Assembly (NCBI GenBank): GCA_018466975.1
Contig: JAENRS010000021.1
Location: forward strand, 52,771 to 116,770
DNA: 64,000 nucleotides
Origin: Sparassis latifolia
Taxonomy: Eukaryota > Basidiomycota > Agaricomycetes > Polyporales > Sparassidaceae
Direction of reading: 5' to 3'
Below, piece by piece: positions 46,605 through 57,792 of this stretch. The notes under the pieces are model-generated. The model made no database searches. It was given only the letters and a program-made list of their open reading frames with translations, and was not told the origin of the DNA. A program made the position numbers and the translations under genes. Each line of letters starts with the position of its first letter. Position 1 is the first letter of the stretch.

Positions 46605-47060
46605 ACGTGGACGCGCGACGCGTCGAGGTAACGCGTAAACAAAACGCGTCAACAAAGCGGACGCATCAACAGCTCTTTTTGCAGCCGGCCCACCTTAAAT
46701 TCGCCCGCCTTCACGCCCCCAACCCCCAAAACCTCCCACTTCCCCGCCGCTGGACTTCTCTGAGCTCGTCTTGACTCCCACTTGGTACGACCACCCCTCT
46801 CAGGAACAGCGCTATCCTTTGGGTTTGAAGGAGACCCATATCGTCCAGTGGGCGGCGCGCTTCCTACCTCTCGCACCCGCCACGTCTACAGAGCCCTCAC
46901 GGGCGGCAGGCAGCACGAGCTTGAAGGAGCCCTCTATCGCTCGTGCTGCCTGCTGTCAGCCATTGGCTCTCACCTCTCATGTGGCCTGGGCAGGGAGCCC
47001 ATGTTGTGTTGCACAGGCCTCCAGCGGCACCGCTATGCCTTTGGCGGTAAGCCGGCGTGC
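46605..47060 (+). repeat. Stem-loop element with invariant loop, copy 2
   Basis: Starts with ACGCGTCAACAAA-type words. Hairpin 1 (46808-46862) keeps the loop TTTGAAGGAGACCCATATCG, identical to copy 1, but its stem has partly decayed. Hairpin 2 (46906-46953) has a perfect 15-bp stem GCAGGCAGCACGAGC / GCTCGTGCTGCCTGC around TTGAAGGAGCCCTCTATC. Orientation is opposite to copy 1, so the two form an inverted pair about 8 kb apart with the transposon between them. Confidence 0.8.
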
Positions 47061-47260
47061 AGCCCCGCCCTTCCTCCCCACTGACACTCCCTTGCGAAGG
47101 CCGGTTTGGGCCATCAAGGACGAAGGTCGATGAGAGAGCGGTTAGAGGCCGTCGCGGACGTTGAGGATGGCGTGCTGGAAGAAGGCCCTAATCCTCGCAC
47201 GAGAGTCGAGCCTGACGCGGGTACTACACTCTAGCACCAATACTCTGGCCACATGCGCCT
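47061..47260 (+). pseudogene. Decayed copy of the 37.2-38.1 kb hypothetical gene
   Basis: LAKAGLGHQGRRSMRERLEA parallels LAKGGLDYRGEVSMRERLEA of the other copy, with CTTGCGAAGG, GGTTTGG and ATGAGAGAGCG shared at DNA level. Shortly afterwards the frame is interrupted by a stop. It lies directly after stem-loop copy 2, as in the first locus. Confidence 0.6.
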
Positions 47261-47264
47261 CCTT

Positions 47265-48255
47265 TCTGCTGACCCTGATGACGATGCATAGAAAGCCCGC
47301 GCCCGCATGCTCCAGAGCTACTAGTGGGGACGGGGCCGATGCAGTTGCCTGCTGCGTGTGCACAAATCCACAGCAAATTCATTGCGTCCTACCCGGTTCG
47401 TGCACTGATAGATAAGTCCCTTCTCCTTCAATGTCCTCGATCGTGCTCAAAGGTATTTCAAGATGTTGACGCCTTCGAAATTATGCCCGCGGGCGCTGCT
47501 TCTTCTCCCCTTCTCCTTCCACTTATACCTTATCCACTCTACAGCGGCCAATAGCTTCAACGCTTATCTCTATGTACTCTATGTCAAGGTCGGTGTGCCA
47601 TTCTATCGTATGCTGCGATAACTGATCTCATTCTGCAGCTACCTGCAGCTTAAGGGCGGACCCTAGCTTTCCCACGTCCAAAATCTCTGGCGTTGTACTG
47701 TGGAGGCATTGTGCGACTATCTCATGTTTACCTTGCTTATTTCCGATGCACACACCGCCTATCATCGGCGATCTTCCACCTTCGGAGGGTAAGTGTATGC
47801 ACATGGCGTGCGTCGATCTCCCCTTGGCCTTACGTTGCTGGATAGGATGATCTTAACTTAGATCGCACATTCTCGAGCCGCGTGTGAAAAAAGGAGTGAC
47901 AATTGTTGTTATGGCAGGTGAACGAATGACGGTAAAGCGAGGATGTGAATATAAGAAACATCGATACACGGGCATGCAAACTCCGCCAGCCTGTCCACAA
48001 AATGTCCTTGAGGATCTGTTTTGTACGACGAGGGAGCAATCGACTGGTAGAGGTACACACGGTGGGCGATAATTGAAGTAATCAGGAAAAAAGAGCAGGA
48101 TAGATAGAGCATGAACGCGGGAAATGCGAGAAATATGAAGTTCGATTCACAGAGTGGACGTCGAGCTGTCGTCAGCTCCAGGGTCTTGGAATCCCGAAAC
48201 AATGGGATTCGACGAAAGGTCGATTCTGCAGGTAATCCTGTGGGAAAGGATTGAG
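47265..48255. other. Stretch without assigned genes
   Basis: A plus-strand series near 47570-47790 gives weakly coding text in shifting frames (for example ALCDYLMFTLLISDAHTAYH). It could be a decayed membrane-protein exon, but no family is recognised. The remainder shows nothing. Confidence 0.3.
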
Positions 48256-48260
48256 ACGGT

Positions 48261-50375
48261 TCAAAGGCACGTAGTAAGGAAGGCGAACCGTAAGATCTCT
48301 TCTGATATGCTGAGATCAATGTTCTTCTTGACCTGGAGTTGCTCGTTGGAACGTACTGCGTTGTTGCAGCCACCAGGCGCATAGCAATTGGCGGAGCTTT
48401 GAAATAACTGGCCGCGACTCTGCTTCAAGGACGCCATACGGAAATGGGGCCAATTCCCCCTGTTTTCTCGAAGATCCCGCTGTATCGTCCGTACAGGTGC
48501 AACGAGTCCAGGGCGCGAAACCTGCTGAGCTCGCCGAGCGCCATGCCTTGTTAGTGGTGTAATACCGCGAGCGCCCGCCTGCTCGTGATCGGACTCATCC
48601 GAACTCATACCATGAACTCCCAGTGCCATAAGTAACTGTTCGACGTCGGGATTTGTGGAATTGAAAAATCTCTTGGCAGCCTCCAACCGCCTGGCAAAGA
48701 GCTATCCTATACCATCAGTATCACACCTGATCGATAGGCATGTGGCGACGCACAGTGTCCTTGCGGGTTGCACGGCGATGCTTCACTTTTCCTTTCTGGA
48801 TTTCGTCCTTGGACTCTCGTAATTCTGCGTAGATCTCGTGGAAACGCTCAGTACAGACGAACCACCGGCGTTTGGTATCCGCAGCGTCCGCACGATATCC
48901 GGGATACTTGGCCAGAAAGTCGTCCACGAACACGGTTGCGGCAGATTTGTTCCACGTAGACTTGACCTTGCCCTCCATATCCAAACGGAACCGATCGGGC
49001 GGTGCAGCAATGCCCTTTGTTAGGGTCGAAGTCCTCTATCTCTCGAGAAGATGGAATATCTGTGAATGGAGACTTCGAGTGGGGGCGATTGAGAAGGCGA
49101 TTTCCGTGTTCTCGAATCGCGTTCTATCATGGATTCGAGGGATGAGACATAAATCTCAACCATCATGAGGTTGCGACGCACCTGCAGGCTGAGGATATTG
49201 GCGCCACGGTGCTTCATCGAACGCTTCCTGATCGGCAAGCGCCTGCTTCGACACCTTCCTCTTCCTCTTCGCCGCCGTCGAAACCGGATCAGCAGTATGA
49301 AGGCCCGATGACTTCCCAGGTTGCATCTGATCACGCTGACCGATGACTGACCTTACGGCATCTTGAACCGCCGACTGTACAGAATGCAATATATCCTCTT
49401 TCCACAAGCTGAAATCACGGCGAGTCACCGGGTTAGCGATCCTGAATATATTTCGATTGGCGCGTTCAAGGTCATACACAGAAGTAACTGACCGTGGCAC
49501 CACCGTCCCGCGGAGATGCGATTGTGAGAGCTTAACGAGGGGCCCAAGCTTTATTTGCAGCAGAGGCGTGCTTGCGTGATGTAGAATCAGAATATTTGCC
49601 TAGAAGTAAAAGAAACTGGCTTACGGATGCTCCGCCTGTAGGAACACCTTGGTAAGGCGAGCCAGCGGTGGTCCCAGTGGTGGCCTTTTCCTTACCCTTG
49701 CGGGAGGATGGCAGAACCCGGATCGGTCGAGGGAATGTGAGCTCGCACACCACGTCACTAGAGCCCGTGCCCCAGCTGGATCTGACTCCGAATAGATGGC
49801 CCAGGGGCCACACCTGCATGGCTCTGTGAAATAGGTTGACCTAATACCGCGCTTCATCCATTTGCGGAATGGATCGACTGGAACCTCTAAGATGTCCGGT
49901 TCAACATCCATGCTCTCCTGGAAATGAGGCGCAGGAACGAGAGGGTAATATGGGACCGCCTGCCTATCATCGCTTGTGGAATGGATCGACTGGAACCTCT
50001 AAGACGTCCGGGTTCAACATCCATGCTCCCCTGGAAATGAGGCGAAGAAACGAGGGGGTAATATGGGACCATCTGCCTATCACCGCTTTGTGGAACGGAT
50101 GAACTATGACTTCCGCTAGGCATGGGATGGTCAACATCCATGCGCTCCTGGGAATAGGGCGAAGGAACGAGAGTGTGATACTGGAGCATACGTCTATTAT
50201 CCACAGGTCCTGCAAAACGAGAAATGGCGGCTGGAAGATGGCTTGAAAAAATAGAGCCCGCGGAAGGAAGAGGCCTTCTCAAACCAGCAATTACACCAGC
50301 AGTAGTAGCTTGAAAGTTGAAAATCTGGGTGATGAGTTCAACAACCCATTGCAAGGAATTTTGAGGTGATCTCAC
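48261..50375 (-). CDS. Hypothetical multi-exon protein (DDFLAKYPGYR / GVHGMSSDESDHE family)
   Basis: The minus strand carries blocks found in an uncharacterised, often multi-copy agaricomycete family: DLERANRNIFRIANPVTRRD, AAKRKRKVSKQALADQEAFD, KVKSTWNKSAATVFVDDFLA then KYPGYRADAADTKRRWFV and ERFHEIYAELRESKD. After an intron ending at about 48692 come AAKRFFNSTNPDVEQLLMAL and GVHGMSSDESDHEQAGA, then SANCYAPGG and LQVKKNIDLSISEEILRF to the end. The N-terminal part (49621-50375) contains a three-unit tandem repeat encoding MDVEP...-type units. The mid-protein SSDESDHE stretch is a possible phosphosite. The function is unknown; the family is often near transposons. Exon joins upstream of 49.5 kb are uncertain because one repeat unit is out of phase. 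Confidence 0.6.
49869..50208. repeat. Coding minisatellite, three units of 112-114 bp
   Basis: Units start at 49869, 49981 and about 50095. Each carries ATGGATCGACTGGAACCTCT-like, TTCAACATCCATGCTC, TGGAAATGAGGCG and GGTAATATGGGACC blocks; unit 3 is more diverged. Unit 2 to unit 3 spacing is 114 bp (in phase, 38 codons), while unit 1 to 2 is 112 bp, which shifts the reading frame of the repeat on the minus strand. Confidence 0.88.
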
Positions 50376-50399
50376 AAATTCAGTTATAACACGTCTGAA

Positions 50400-51226
50400 A
50401 CGAAAGGGGGGCCTCCTGCCAAAACGCTGTATTAAATATCAGTATTGACCCTGCGTACTCACCGAAGACAAGGCGTACCTGACAATTTGTATCCCGAGCA
50501 CGAAATCGGTATTGGTTTCGTAAAATGAGCGACTAAATCGCAGGATAGAAAACCGAGGAACACGCACTCTGCTCCACCCTCCTCATCCAATATCATCACC
50601 TTACTGGGCTGATATTCAACATCAACCGAATCTCTCGGTCGCGCTTTGAGGGAAACATGTTATCGAGGATGGGCTTGTGGATGTGGGATAGCTGAGTGTC
50701 TATGTCAATTAAACCGCTTATAAGAAAGAGAGGAAAGTGGTGCAGCGCACACCAGCCACACATCACCTCCATTGAGAAACAATGGAGCGTAACTTCCTCC
50801 CCAGCATGACGCTGCGGAAGGTCCGATGTGGGCTTCCATTGAAGTTAGATGTGGCTGTGCACGACGCCGCCACTAGGCGCCCACTGTGACGAATCTGGTC
50901 AGATAATCTCAAGATAATCTACCACCTGCTTCCGGTTGCCCTGCGACTAGGAATCTGATAAGTCTTCGCAAACCCCCAGATCGTATAGAAATTATAAAAT
51001 CAAGTTTTTTTAAGGCTTGAGGATGAATTTACTCGTCCCATTGGGCCCGATTCCACAACTGGCACGAGCTACACCAGCAATGCAAATTTCATTCGACATC
51101 ATGGTGGACCAAGCAAATACAGGCCAACAGCATAAAACATAGCAAAATGATAGCAAAATGATGAAAGCAGCACCTATGAAACAGCAGAGATAAAGTGTAC
51201 TATAGCAGGATAACGTTGTGGAGATA
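50400..51226. other. Stretch without recognisable genes
   Basis: No coding-like frame of note was seen on either strand. An AT-rich patch near 51000 (ATTATAAAATCAAG then a T run) and the repeated ATAGCAAAATGAT near 51139-51162 are the only visible features. Confidence 0.45.
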
Positions 51227-52060
51227 TCACAGAACCGACACCGTATTCAGCATCTTGACACGTCCAAAGCGAAAGGCTACACAGTAGTAAGCAACGGCCT
51301 CCTCCTCGGTGTCAAATTCTTCGGAGAACGAATCCGTATATCAGTGATGTAGGACAAAACCTGCTCACTAGATGATCGTCAAGCCAATAATCCAAGGTGA
51401 GAATATACCCCGGCATACCGATCTGTGTAAATTCCTGGAGCTAGGCCTCGATACACCACATGGTAGGATTCCTTACTCTCTGTATTGCAAAAGTCCGAGA
51501 CCATTGACGTAGGAATATCGAGGTAATCAGACTGCATTTACAGGTAGCAAAATGGGTGCCATGGATGAAACATGGACATGTTAAGCAATCAGAACAGAAG
51601 ATAAGATTGAATACTGACTTTACGAGCAACAACCGCAGGCAATCCAACTGAATAATACCCTGGTCCTTGAAAGGTGTCACGGGGCGCACTGAGACAGACA
51701 ACATGGCCACGCCAGAAGGCATCACGGAAGTGCTGAAGCGCTTCTTTCTCGGAATCGAACGTATTGAAAAAGGCATAGGGTATGTCATGGACGAATCTCA
51801 AAACCAAGTCACTACACGTATATCGTTCAATGATCCTGGACGTGCACTTGGTAAGCTTGACAGACGCACCGGTCAGTGTAGATGCCTGGCACTATTCCAC
51901 TAAAAACCACATAGAATATCTTCCGCTCTCTGAAGCGCCGCCGGTAAAAAAACTTTAGGAACGCCAGGAATGCCTGTAACCTGCGTGGGAGAGTCGGCCG
52001 ACAGAAAAGTCTCTCCGTCACTGTCGCATTTGGTTGAATCCTGCTAATCGAAAGTTAGCT
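51227..52060 (-). CDS. Protein with paired RNase H1 N-terminal (viroplasmin-like) domains
   Basis: RNase H1 N-terminal domains bind RNA/DNA hybrids; many agaricomycete proteins carry them without an RNase H core. Exon text includes ETFLSADSPTQVTGIPGVPK, FYVVFSGIVPGIYTDR (the domain's YVV-G--PGIY start), AFFNTFDSEKEALQHFRDAF then WRGHVVCL (its C-terminal helix and strand), then PGYYSVGLPAVV, and a second domain end SFSEEFDTEEEAVAYYCVAF then RFGRVKML to the TGA at 51227. Introns lie between these pieces; the N-terminal exon above 52000 is open. No RNase H catalytic domain is visible in the neighbourhood. RNA-binding is inferred from the domain family only. Confidence 0.6.
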
Positions 52061-52064
52061 CCTT

Positions 52065-53770
52065 ACTTACAGACACTGGCAGAACGTACCTACGGCACTC
52101 AAATTGCGCTGTAGACACATTGGGGTAATCAGCAACAGTCTTCAGAACTCAGGCGCTCGTCAGAAGATTAGTAGGACCAATTTCAAACGGAGACTCGGAC
52201 TATCAATTCGCCGGCAAAGTGACATGCGCGCGCTTAGCTATTCCCATCATGAGCGAGAATGCAATGGTCAGTAGCTGTTGACGACACCGCTCCATGTCCT
52301 TAGCATGCTGTTCAGTATCGAGCCTATCCATTGTCTTCAAACGCATTATTTGGTGGGGCTGACGATGAAAGCAAAACAGCGGTACTCACTTCCCAAGTTT
52401 GCTGGAATATTGGCGCAATACTGTTCGGGACCGTCGAAGCCTTCTGTTATTCGTCGACGGATACTCTATCGACGGAATCGTGTGACAACAAAACAGTTCG
52501 CGCTCTTCTCCTGAGAGGTTAAACTGCTTTGTATGATGACCTCATCGCCGAGATAGAGGAAAGCCGAATGTGAGATCGGATATGGACGCACAGCTGATCA
52601 CATATAAACAGCATAAAGGAGAAAAGGAGATGAAAGACGCCATGCAGCCGCTCAGAAGTTTACACATGCTCTGCGAAGAACTTTAGTACATACCCGCCAC
52701 CCGCGCGATCAACACCTCGCCACGCCAAGTGTCATCACGGCGTGACCTTCGCGAAAACAAAGAGCTTGCCCACTACTCGTCCGTTCGGGGTCGTTCAAGC
52801 TCGAAGCGAAGGTAGATATACTACGGAGGCCTCCTGCGAAGTCGCCAAGAGGTGTAGACAAAATTGGGGTAAGGGTGTGCCGACTGAGTGGCAAGGCATA
52901 GTAAGTTACCGGTACTTGCCGCAGAATCCGACCTTTTGCACGTTCGTAGTGCGCTATTTGTTTTGTGGTAATTCTGTCCGCTCTCAGACTCTCTCCGAGC
53001 AAGTTCTGCCGGCACCTGGCGGCCTTTCGAGTTGTCATTTCCCTTTCCTTTATACCGTTTTACTCATGAGCGTGCGCTTGCTAGGCAAAAACTGATCCTG
53101 CCTTTTGCGCGGAGGTGTTGCATGACTTCGGAGTAGGGGGTTTCGCCCGGCGCCATGCGCTATCATCGTTTCTCTTCTTTATTGATTAAAATCGTCCAGT
53201 CTTGTTCTCAATGATGTCACTGTGGCAAGATAACCCACAAGCATGCCACGCCGCCAAATTCTATGACGCTTGCAACGTGGGTGCCGCCACTCTTCATTCT
53301 ACACTACAGGGCTATTCATCCTGACTATCGAGTCGCAACTGACAATAGAAAGTGACACGACGCAAGGGTTTTATCTTGCTTTGTCCTCCAAATATTTACT
53401 TTTGAGTGGCCCTCGCACGGCAGGCGAGCCTTCGCTGACCCTGTGATCATCCAAGTTCACAAGGAATTGTGATTAATGAAGCTCGCTTGGTTCGCGATGT
53501 GCGCTCGGATACATTCGAGAGACTGCTCAAAAGGCTTCCTTGGTCCTCGGTGAGCACTCCTGATTCTATTGTTGAGAGACTGTCATATATTTCGTGATCC
53601 TCCGTACCTGTAGTCCATCCACGACTTCCCCAGACCCCGCCCTCGCAATTTGACGACACGCTAACAATGGCGCTCATATCATTCGCACCTTGCTCCACAT
53701 TCTAGTCATTCTCGGTGGCATTTATCAGTTTATCACAGCAATTGACATACTCTGCCAAAAGCCCCTACTT
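52065..53770. other. Stretch without recognisable genes
   Basis: Frames at 52278-52522 and 52742-53095 (plus) lack motifs and coding-like composition. The 300 bases before 53773 may hold upstream exons of the following gene (53500-53560 reads weakly as SDTFERLLKRLPWSS) but no join was resolved. Confidence 0.4.
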
Positions 53771-53772
53771 TC

Positions 53773-54728
53773 GTGGACATCTCTGTGTTCGCCCATGAAG
53801 CCAAACAATACCGCTTGGCGGTGCTACCTCACTTTCTGGAGAGTCAAATAAGGGGTTTGGAGTTTATAGCCAATGACACAGTTGGTGATCCCCGCTCGAT
53901 GGTTGATCTGACGGAAGCGCCGGTCATTTCTGTCGAATTGGCCAACTCTGTCCGGACCAGCGAACTGGCATATAGCTTCGAACTGGCGAACAAGATTGAT
54001 AGATTTGCCGACCACGCACTCGCTGTACACCGTGATTTGCAGCAACTCGGAGCAAAGCGCGACATGGCCTATGATCAGTGAGTGTTATCCACGAATGAAC
54101 TTCCTCAGCTCACCATTACGACAGTATCATGACTCGCCACGTATTTCTACCGACTTCTCCGTGACGCTCCCGCACCCTTCCAGGTGCAGACAGGTTGTGC
54201 CAGGGTAGAAATGCTGTCCTTGGTCGCACCGAAGAATGCCCCACGCTTTCTCTGCCTGATATATCCGAAGCCTTTGAATACGCCCTGCAGACGTACGAAA
54301 TTGCCCTTCGTGACCTCATTATCGCTTGCAGCTCTTCCCTCAGCAAGGTGATCACCCTGGACACTGATCTGATTTCGATGGATGGAATTATTTCCAGCGA
54401 GAAGCATGGCGTGAGGGTGGGTAAAGACGAGCTTTTGGGTCGATTGTGGACGGCGGTGGAGGTAATAAGAGGCAGTTGGCAACGCTCACAACAGCGAGCA
54501 CGCTCTAAAGCGTGTTGGTCTGTATACGGAGGGTTCGTTGCGTATCTCCGCATGGTTCAGGCCGTTCTGGAAGGCATGCAGATAGATGTGGAGGAGTTGC
54601 GCGCGGTCGCTTTGAGATCGCCGCCCTCCGGGTTTATCTCTCGCGAGATGCTTCTTGAAGTACTCGCCCGAGGTGTTGACCGCCTTGGCGCGCTGAGGAT
54701 GCGTCCGTCTCCAGATGGGCCGATTTGA
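53773..54728 (+). CDS. Conserved basidiomycete helical protein of unknown function
   Basis: Exon one reads VFAHEAKQYRLAVLPHFLES then QIRGLEFIANDTVGDPRSM, VELANSVRTSELAYSFELAN and KIDRFADHALAVHRDLQQL to a GTGAGT donor at 54081. After a messy segment, exon text resumes as LPDISEAFEYALQTYEIALR, DLIIACSSSLSKVITLDTD, KDELLGRLWTAVEVIRGSWQ and a helical tail to TGA at 54726-54728. The alternating helical, charged composition resembles a family of coiled-coil proteins seen in Polyporales, unknown in function. The stretch 54115-54235 does not maintain one frame under obvious splice sites (a stop follows in each), so the gene may be damaged. Confidence 0.5.
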
Positions 54729-54729
54729 A

Positions 54730-55645
54730 GGAAGCTCGTTATGATTTTCAGGGAATCAATTGAACCTTTCTCTCGTATAATTGCTCTCTAAACCAATTCT
54801 TCTGCGTAGCAGCCGTGTAATTCTACATTTTCCTACTCTGCATGTTGCTTCGCCATGATTAAATAAAATGTACCTCCCGCCTCCAGCACGCAACTGTTCA
54901 AGAGAATCTCCAAATATTCAACCGATACCTTTTGATGGATGCTGGGCGACGAGTTGGCGGCGCGTAGAAAGATTGCGTGTTGATTGATGATCGGTAAAAT
55001 GCAGAGAGGAATACTTCGCCGGGCAGCTGCAGCTGGATCCAGCTTCGAGTAACACGACGGACAATGGGCGCTGGTAGCCGGTCCTCTCGGCGGATTGCAG
55101 GGAGGTAACTGTCTTTAAAGGAATCGGCTCGACTCGATTAGACAAGGATAGCGAAAATTTAACTGTAAACAAGCAGACGCTGCGGCAGACAGGTCGGGCA
55201 AGGTTGACTTACTACCGAGAGCCTGTGGCTGCTCCCAGGAATGATTACTACGAATGGCTCGAGACTCAGTAAATGATGCGGCACTTCCATGCTCACGTCC
55301 TCGACCGTAGCACCGCTGGAGAACCGCGACTCACCGCATTCTTGAACACCCATACTAGCTCGCACGGTGTCGGCGGTCACAGACATTCTCGCCGAGAAGA
55401 TAAGTTTGCCAGGCAGTCAAGGATATGATTTAATGTGTGGAGGGTTGCCTGGAACTTTTAGTGTCGTTAACTAATATCTCTGGCGATTTAACGACTCCAG
55501 CAGCGCGTCCCGTCGCGCAGTGCTATCGCCATAATAACCACCGGAAGTAAACCCGAGGGTGGTAGATAAGAGGCGTGTGTCGCCAGCTAACAGACAAGAT
55601 CGTGAGACTGAGAACAATCGGACGCACGGCGTTCTTCCTGCCGGG
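54730..55645. other. Stretch without assigned genes, with dispersed repeat
   Basis: The only recognised feature is the GGGCGCTGGTAGCCGGTCCT repeat at 55063-55110 (partner at 5127-5175). A minus frame at 55159-55386 (MSVTADTVRASMGVQECGES) looks slightly protein-like but is unplaced. Confidence 0.4.
55063..55110 (+). repeat. Dispersed GGGCGCTGGTA...GCCGGTCCTCTCGG repeat, copy 2
   Basis: Matches 5127-5175 over AATGGGCGCTGGTA and GTAGCCGGTCCTCTCGG with a short internal deletion. Same orientation. Origin unknown. Confidence 0.6.
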
Positions 55646-55652
55646 ACACTTT

Positions 55653-55712
55653 CCATCGCCGCCGCCGCTGGGGGCTTTGAAAGCCCCAGCCCCAGCGGCG
55701 AGGCGACGATGG
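55653..55712. repeat. 60-bp imperfect GC-rich palindrome
   Basis: CCATCGCCGCCGCCGCTGGG pairs with CCCAGCGGCGAGGCGACGATGG (read as its complement) around GGGCTTTGAAAGCCCC. Outside it, ACACT and AGTGT extend the pairing. It interrupts frames on both strands and has no gene association. A foldback element is the simplest reading. Confidence 0.7.
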
Positions 55713-55719
55713 AGGAGTG

Positions 55720-57600
55720 TCGCAGTGATCGCGCGCACACTCCTTGGAGTACTAGGAATAGTACGCTGACTACGCAACTGAGTATGCTGTCGCAGGAAGA
55801 TAGTTCATTGTGCACTGATCTATGCTGTCCGGTTGTCTTGACCCTATTCCAAGATTTCATGGACACAGAGTAGCTACAGCTCTTAATCGACATCGACTCT
55901 GCCGCTTCATCTCTCCCTTCCTCGCCAAGCATTTGTCAGCGTTAGAGGATGCTGCCAATAGGGACTGCAGGAGCGGCTCTCCATCACTTCTGGCAGAGAG
56001 AATATTTTTCTGTGGACATCCGATGACCTTCAATACTGCCACTCGGTTTTGCTGAGTGTCCATGCCAGCAAAATGTTTGCGAGTGACGGGTTTGCGACCT
56101 TGACCGAGGCACAAGCTGCACTGCAGGAAAGGTGGAGGGCCGCATTAAACTTGGCTGATAGTGTTCGACGGGTCGGGCAATGTGCCTTCAGGCTTATTGG
56201 CGCACATATGCGATTGTAGTCTCGAACCTCGTGTGAGAGGCCTCTGAGAGGTCCCCCGTGGGAATCATTGAGTTTGAATATTGACATCGGCCCAACGGCA
56301 TAGCATGGTCATGTGACCGCGGTGTGATGAGCAGCGCGATGACGCGTCTGTCCTGGCAAGTAGACACCTCTTGACCTGTAACTTATCCCTCCTGGCTATG
56401 AATGATGACCCACCAGACTCGCGGGAATGGCTGGCTACTCGCTCAAGAAAATGCGGCCTGTCGCATGTATGGCCCTGGCAGTTGGACCACATACTCACCA
56501 GGCCTGCTCCTCTTCCGCAAGAATGCAGCTATTGCTTGATACACTTCTTGATGTGTATTGTGGCCGGGTGTAAAGAGCTCAACAAAAACGTATATACGGG
56601 AGGGGTAGAATGTGCTAATAATGCACCGCGAGAACTAGCAGCATATGGCTGGAGCTGCGGTGCGAGGAGAGGACCGAATACATCTCGCGGCTGGTCCTCG
56701 GTGTCCTGTTCATTCGCGTCAGTCTGCAGACACTCGAAAATTGTATAGCCGCATCATGTGTATCTTACCGGTTCGCTTTGTATATCTGTCGACAACTCGT
56801 TGTTGTGCGTGTCGTTTGTAACGTTTTCGCCGTGTTCAAGTGGTTGGCTCACCGTCGGGGCCTCAGGATGCTCCTCAGTGGTTTCGGTGTCTGTTACTGG
56901 ACTTTGTCGAACAGACGAGGGTTGCATAATCACGGATATATGAATATATGGATGTCGTGGGCACGCTCAGATACGCGACGCGCCTCGCTTGCCCTGAAAG
57001 TTCTGTGCGCGTTTTTGCCGCCGGCATGTTCAAACTCCGCAGTTCCCACGGGGACCTCTCAGAAGCCCTCACACGAGGATCCAGCCTCAAGCCTCTATAT
57101 AGAGGAACGACTCTTTCTTCCTATATACTAGAGGCTGGTTAACGAGCCTAATGCGATTGTACATGGCGCGATCGGACGCAATGTTAGAAAGACTACAGGA
57201 GAGCCATCTGCGAACCTAGTTCTTAGTTCCCGTGTTCATACTTAGTCTCCGCTGAGTCTCGCCTTGGGGGTAGTAGCGTAATACTCTCCTGTAGCCGGTG
57301 CTTTCTGCATAGTAACATCCGCTCATCATGAGTGAATATTTATTAGACAGGAATCACGAGTAAGTTATGGACATACCCGCAGACAAGGTCGAAGGGACAT
57401 ACAGTATCCGCGCAGGCTGCTCCATTCGATTTATTTAATTTCCGGCCTACCCTACCATAGTGCTGCTACTATCGAGGGGTGGAGTTACCGAATTCTGAGC
57501 GCATACAGTGGTGGCAAAATCAGTATTTACCTTCGCATTCAGCACTCCTCAACCCTTCAACTTTTGGCTTGGTGGAACACATAGTCTAGTGTATATTACC
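55720..57600. other. Stretch without recognisable genes
   Basis: Several frames of 60-125 codons were examined (for example 56371-56748 plus, 56778-57131 plus) and show no domain, signal or splice logic. A weak inverted repeat around AGCCTCTATATAGAGG and its partner TATACTAGAGGCT lies at 57090-57137. Confidence 0.4.
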
Positions 57601-57633
57601 GCACTGTGATTTTCTCGGATTTCTTTGTAGCAT

Positions 57634-57792
57634 GTGGAAGCCCTGACGGCAGTGTTGCCGATTTTTGGATTTCGCAACGCCCCACGTGATAGTAGTGTAA
57701 CCGAGATCGAGTCCGAATCGCGCACCACGGTTCGAACTTTGGCGCTGTCGAAATCGCTTGCCGCTTCTTTCTACGATTTTGCTCATGCTAAG
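57634..57792 (+). CDS. Hypothetical exon
   Basis: The frame reads ALTAVLPIFGFRNAPRDSSV and TEIESESRTTVRTLALSKSL then AASFYDFAH, mildly coding-like, ending exactly where the inverted palindromic element copy begins (57793). No family is recognised. The element may have interrupted a gene here. Confidence 0.25.
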
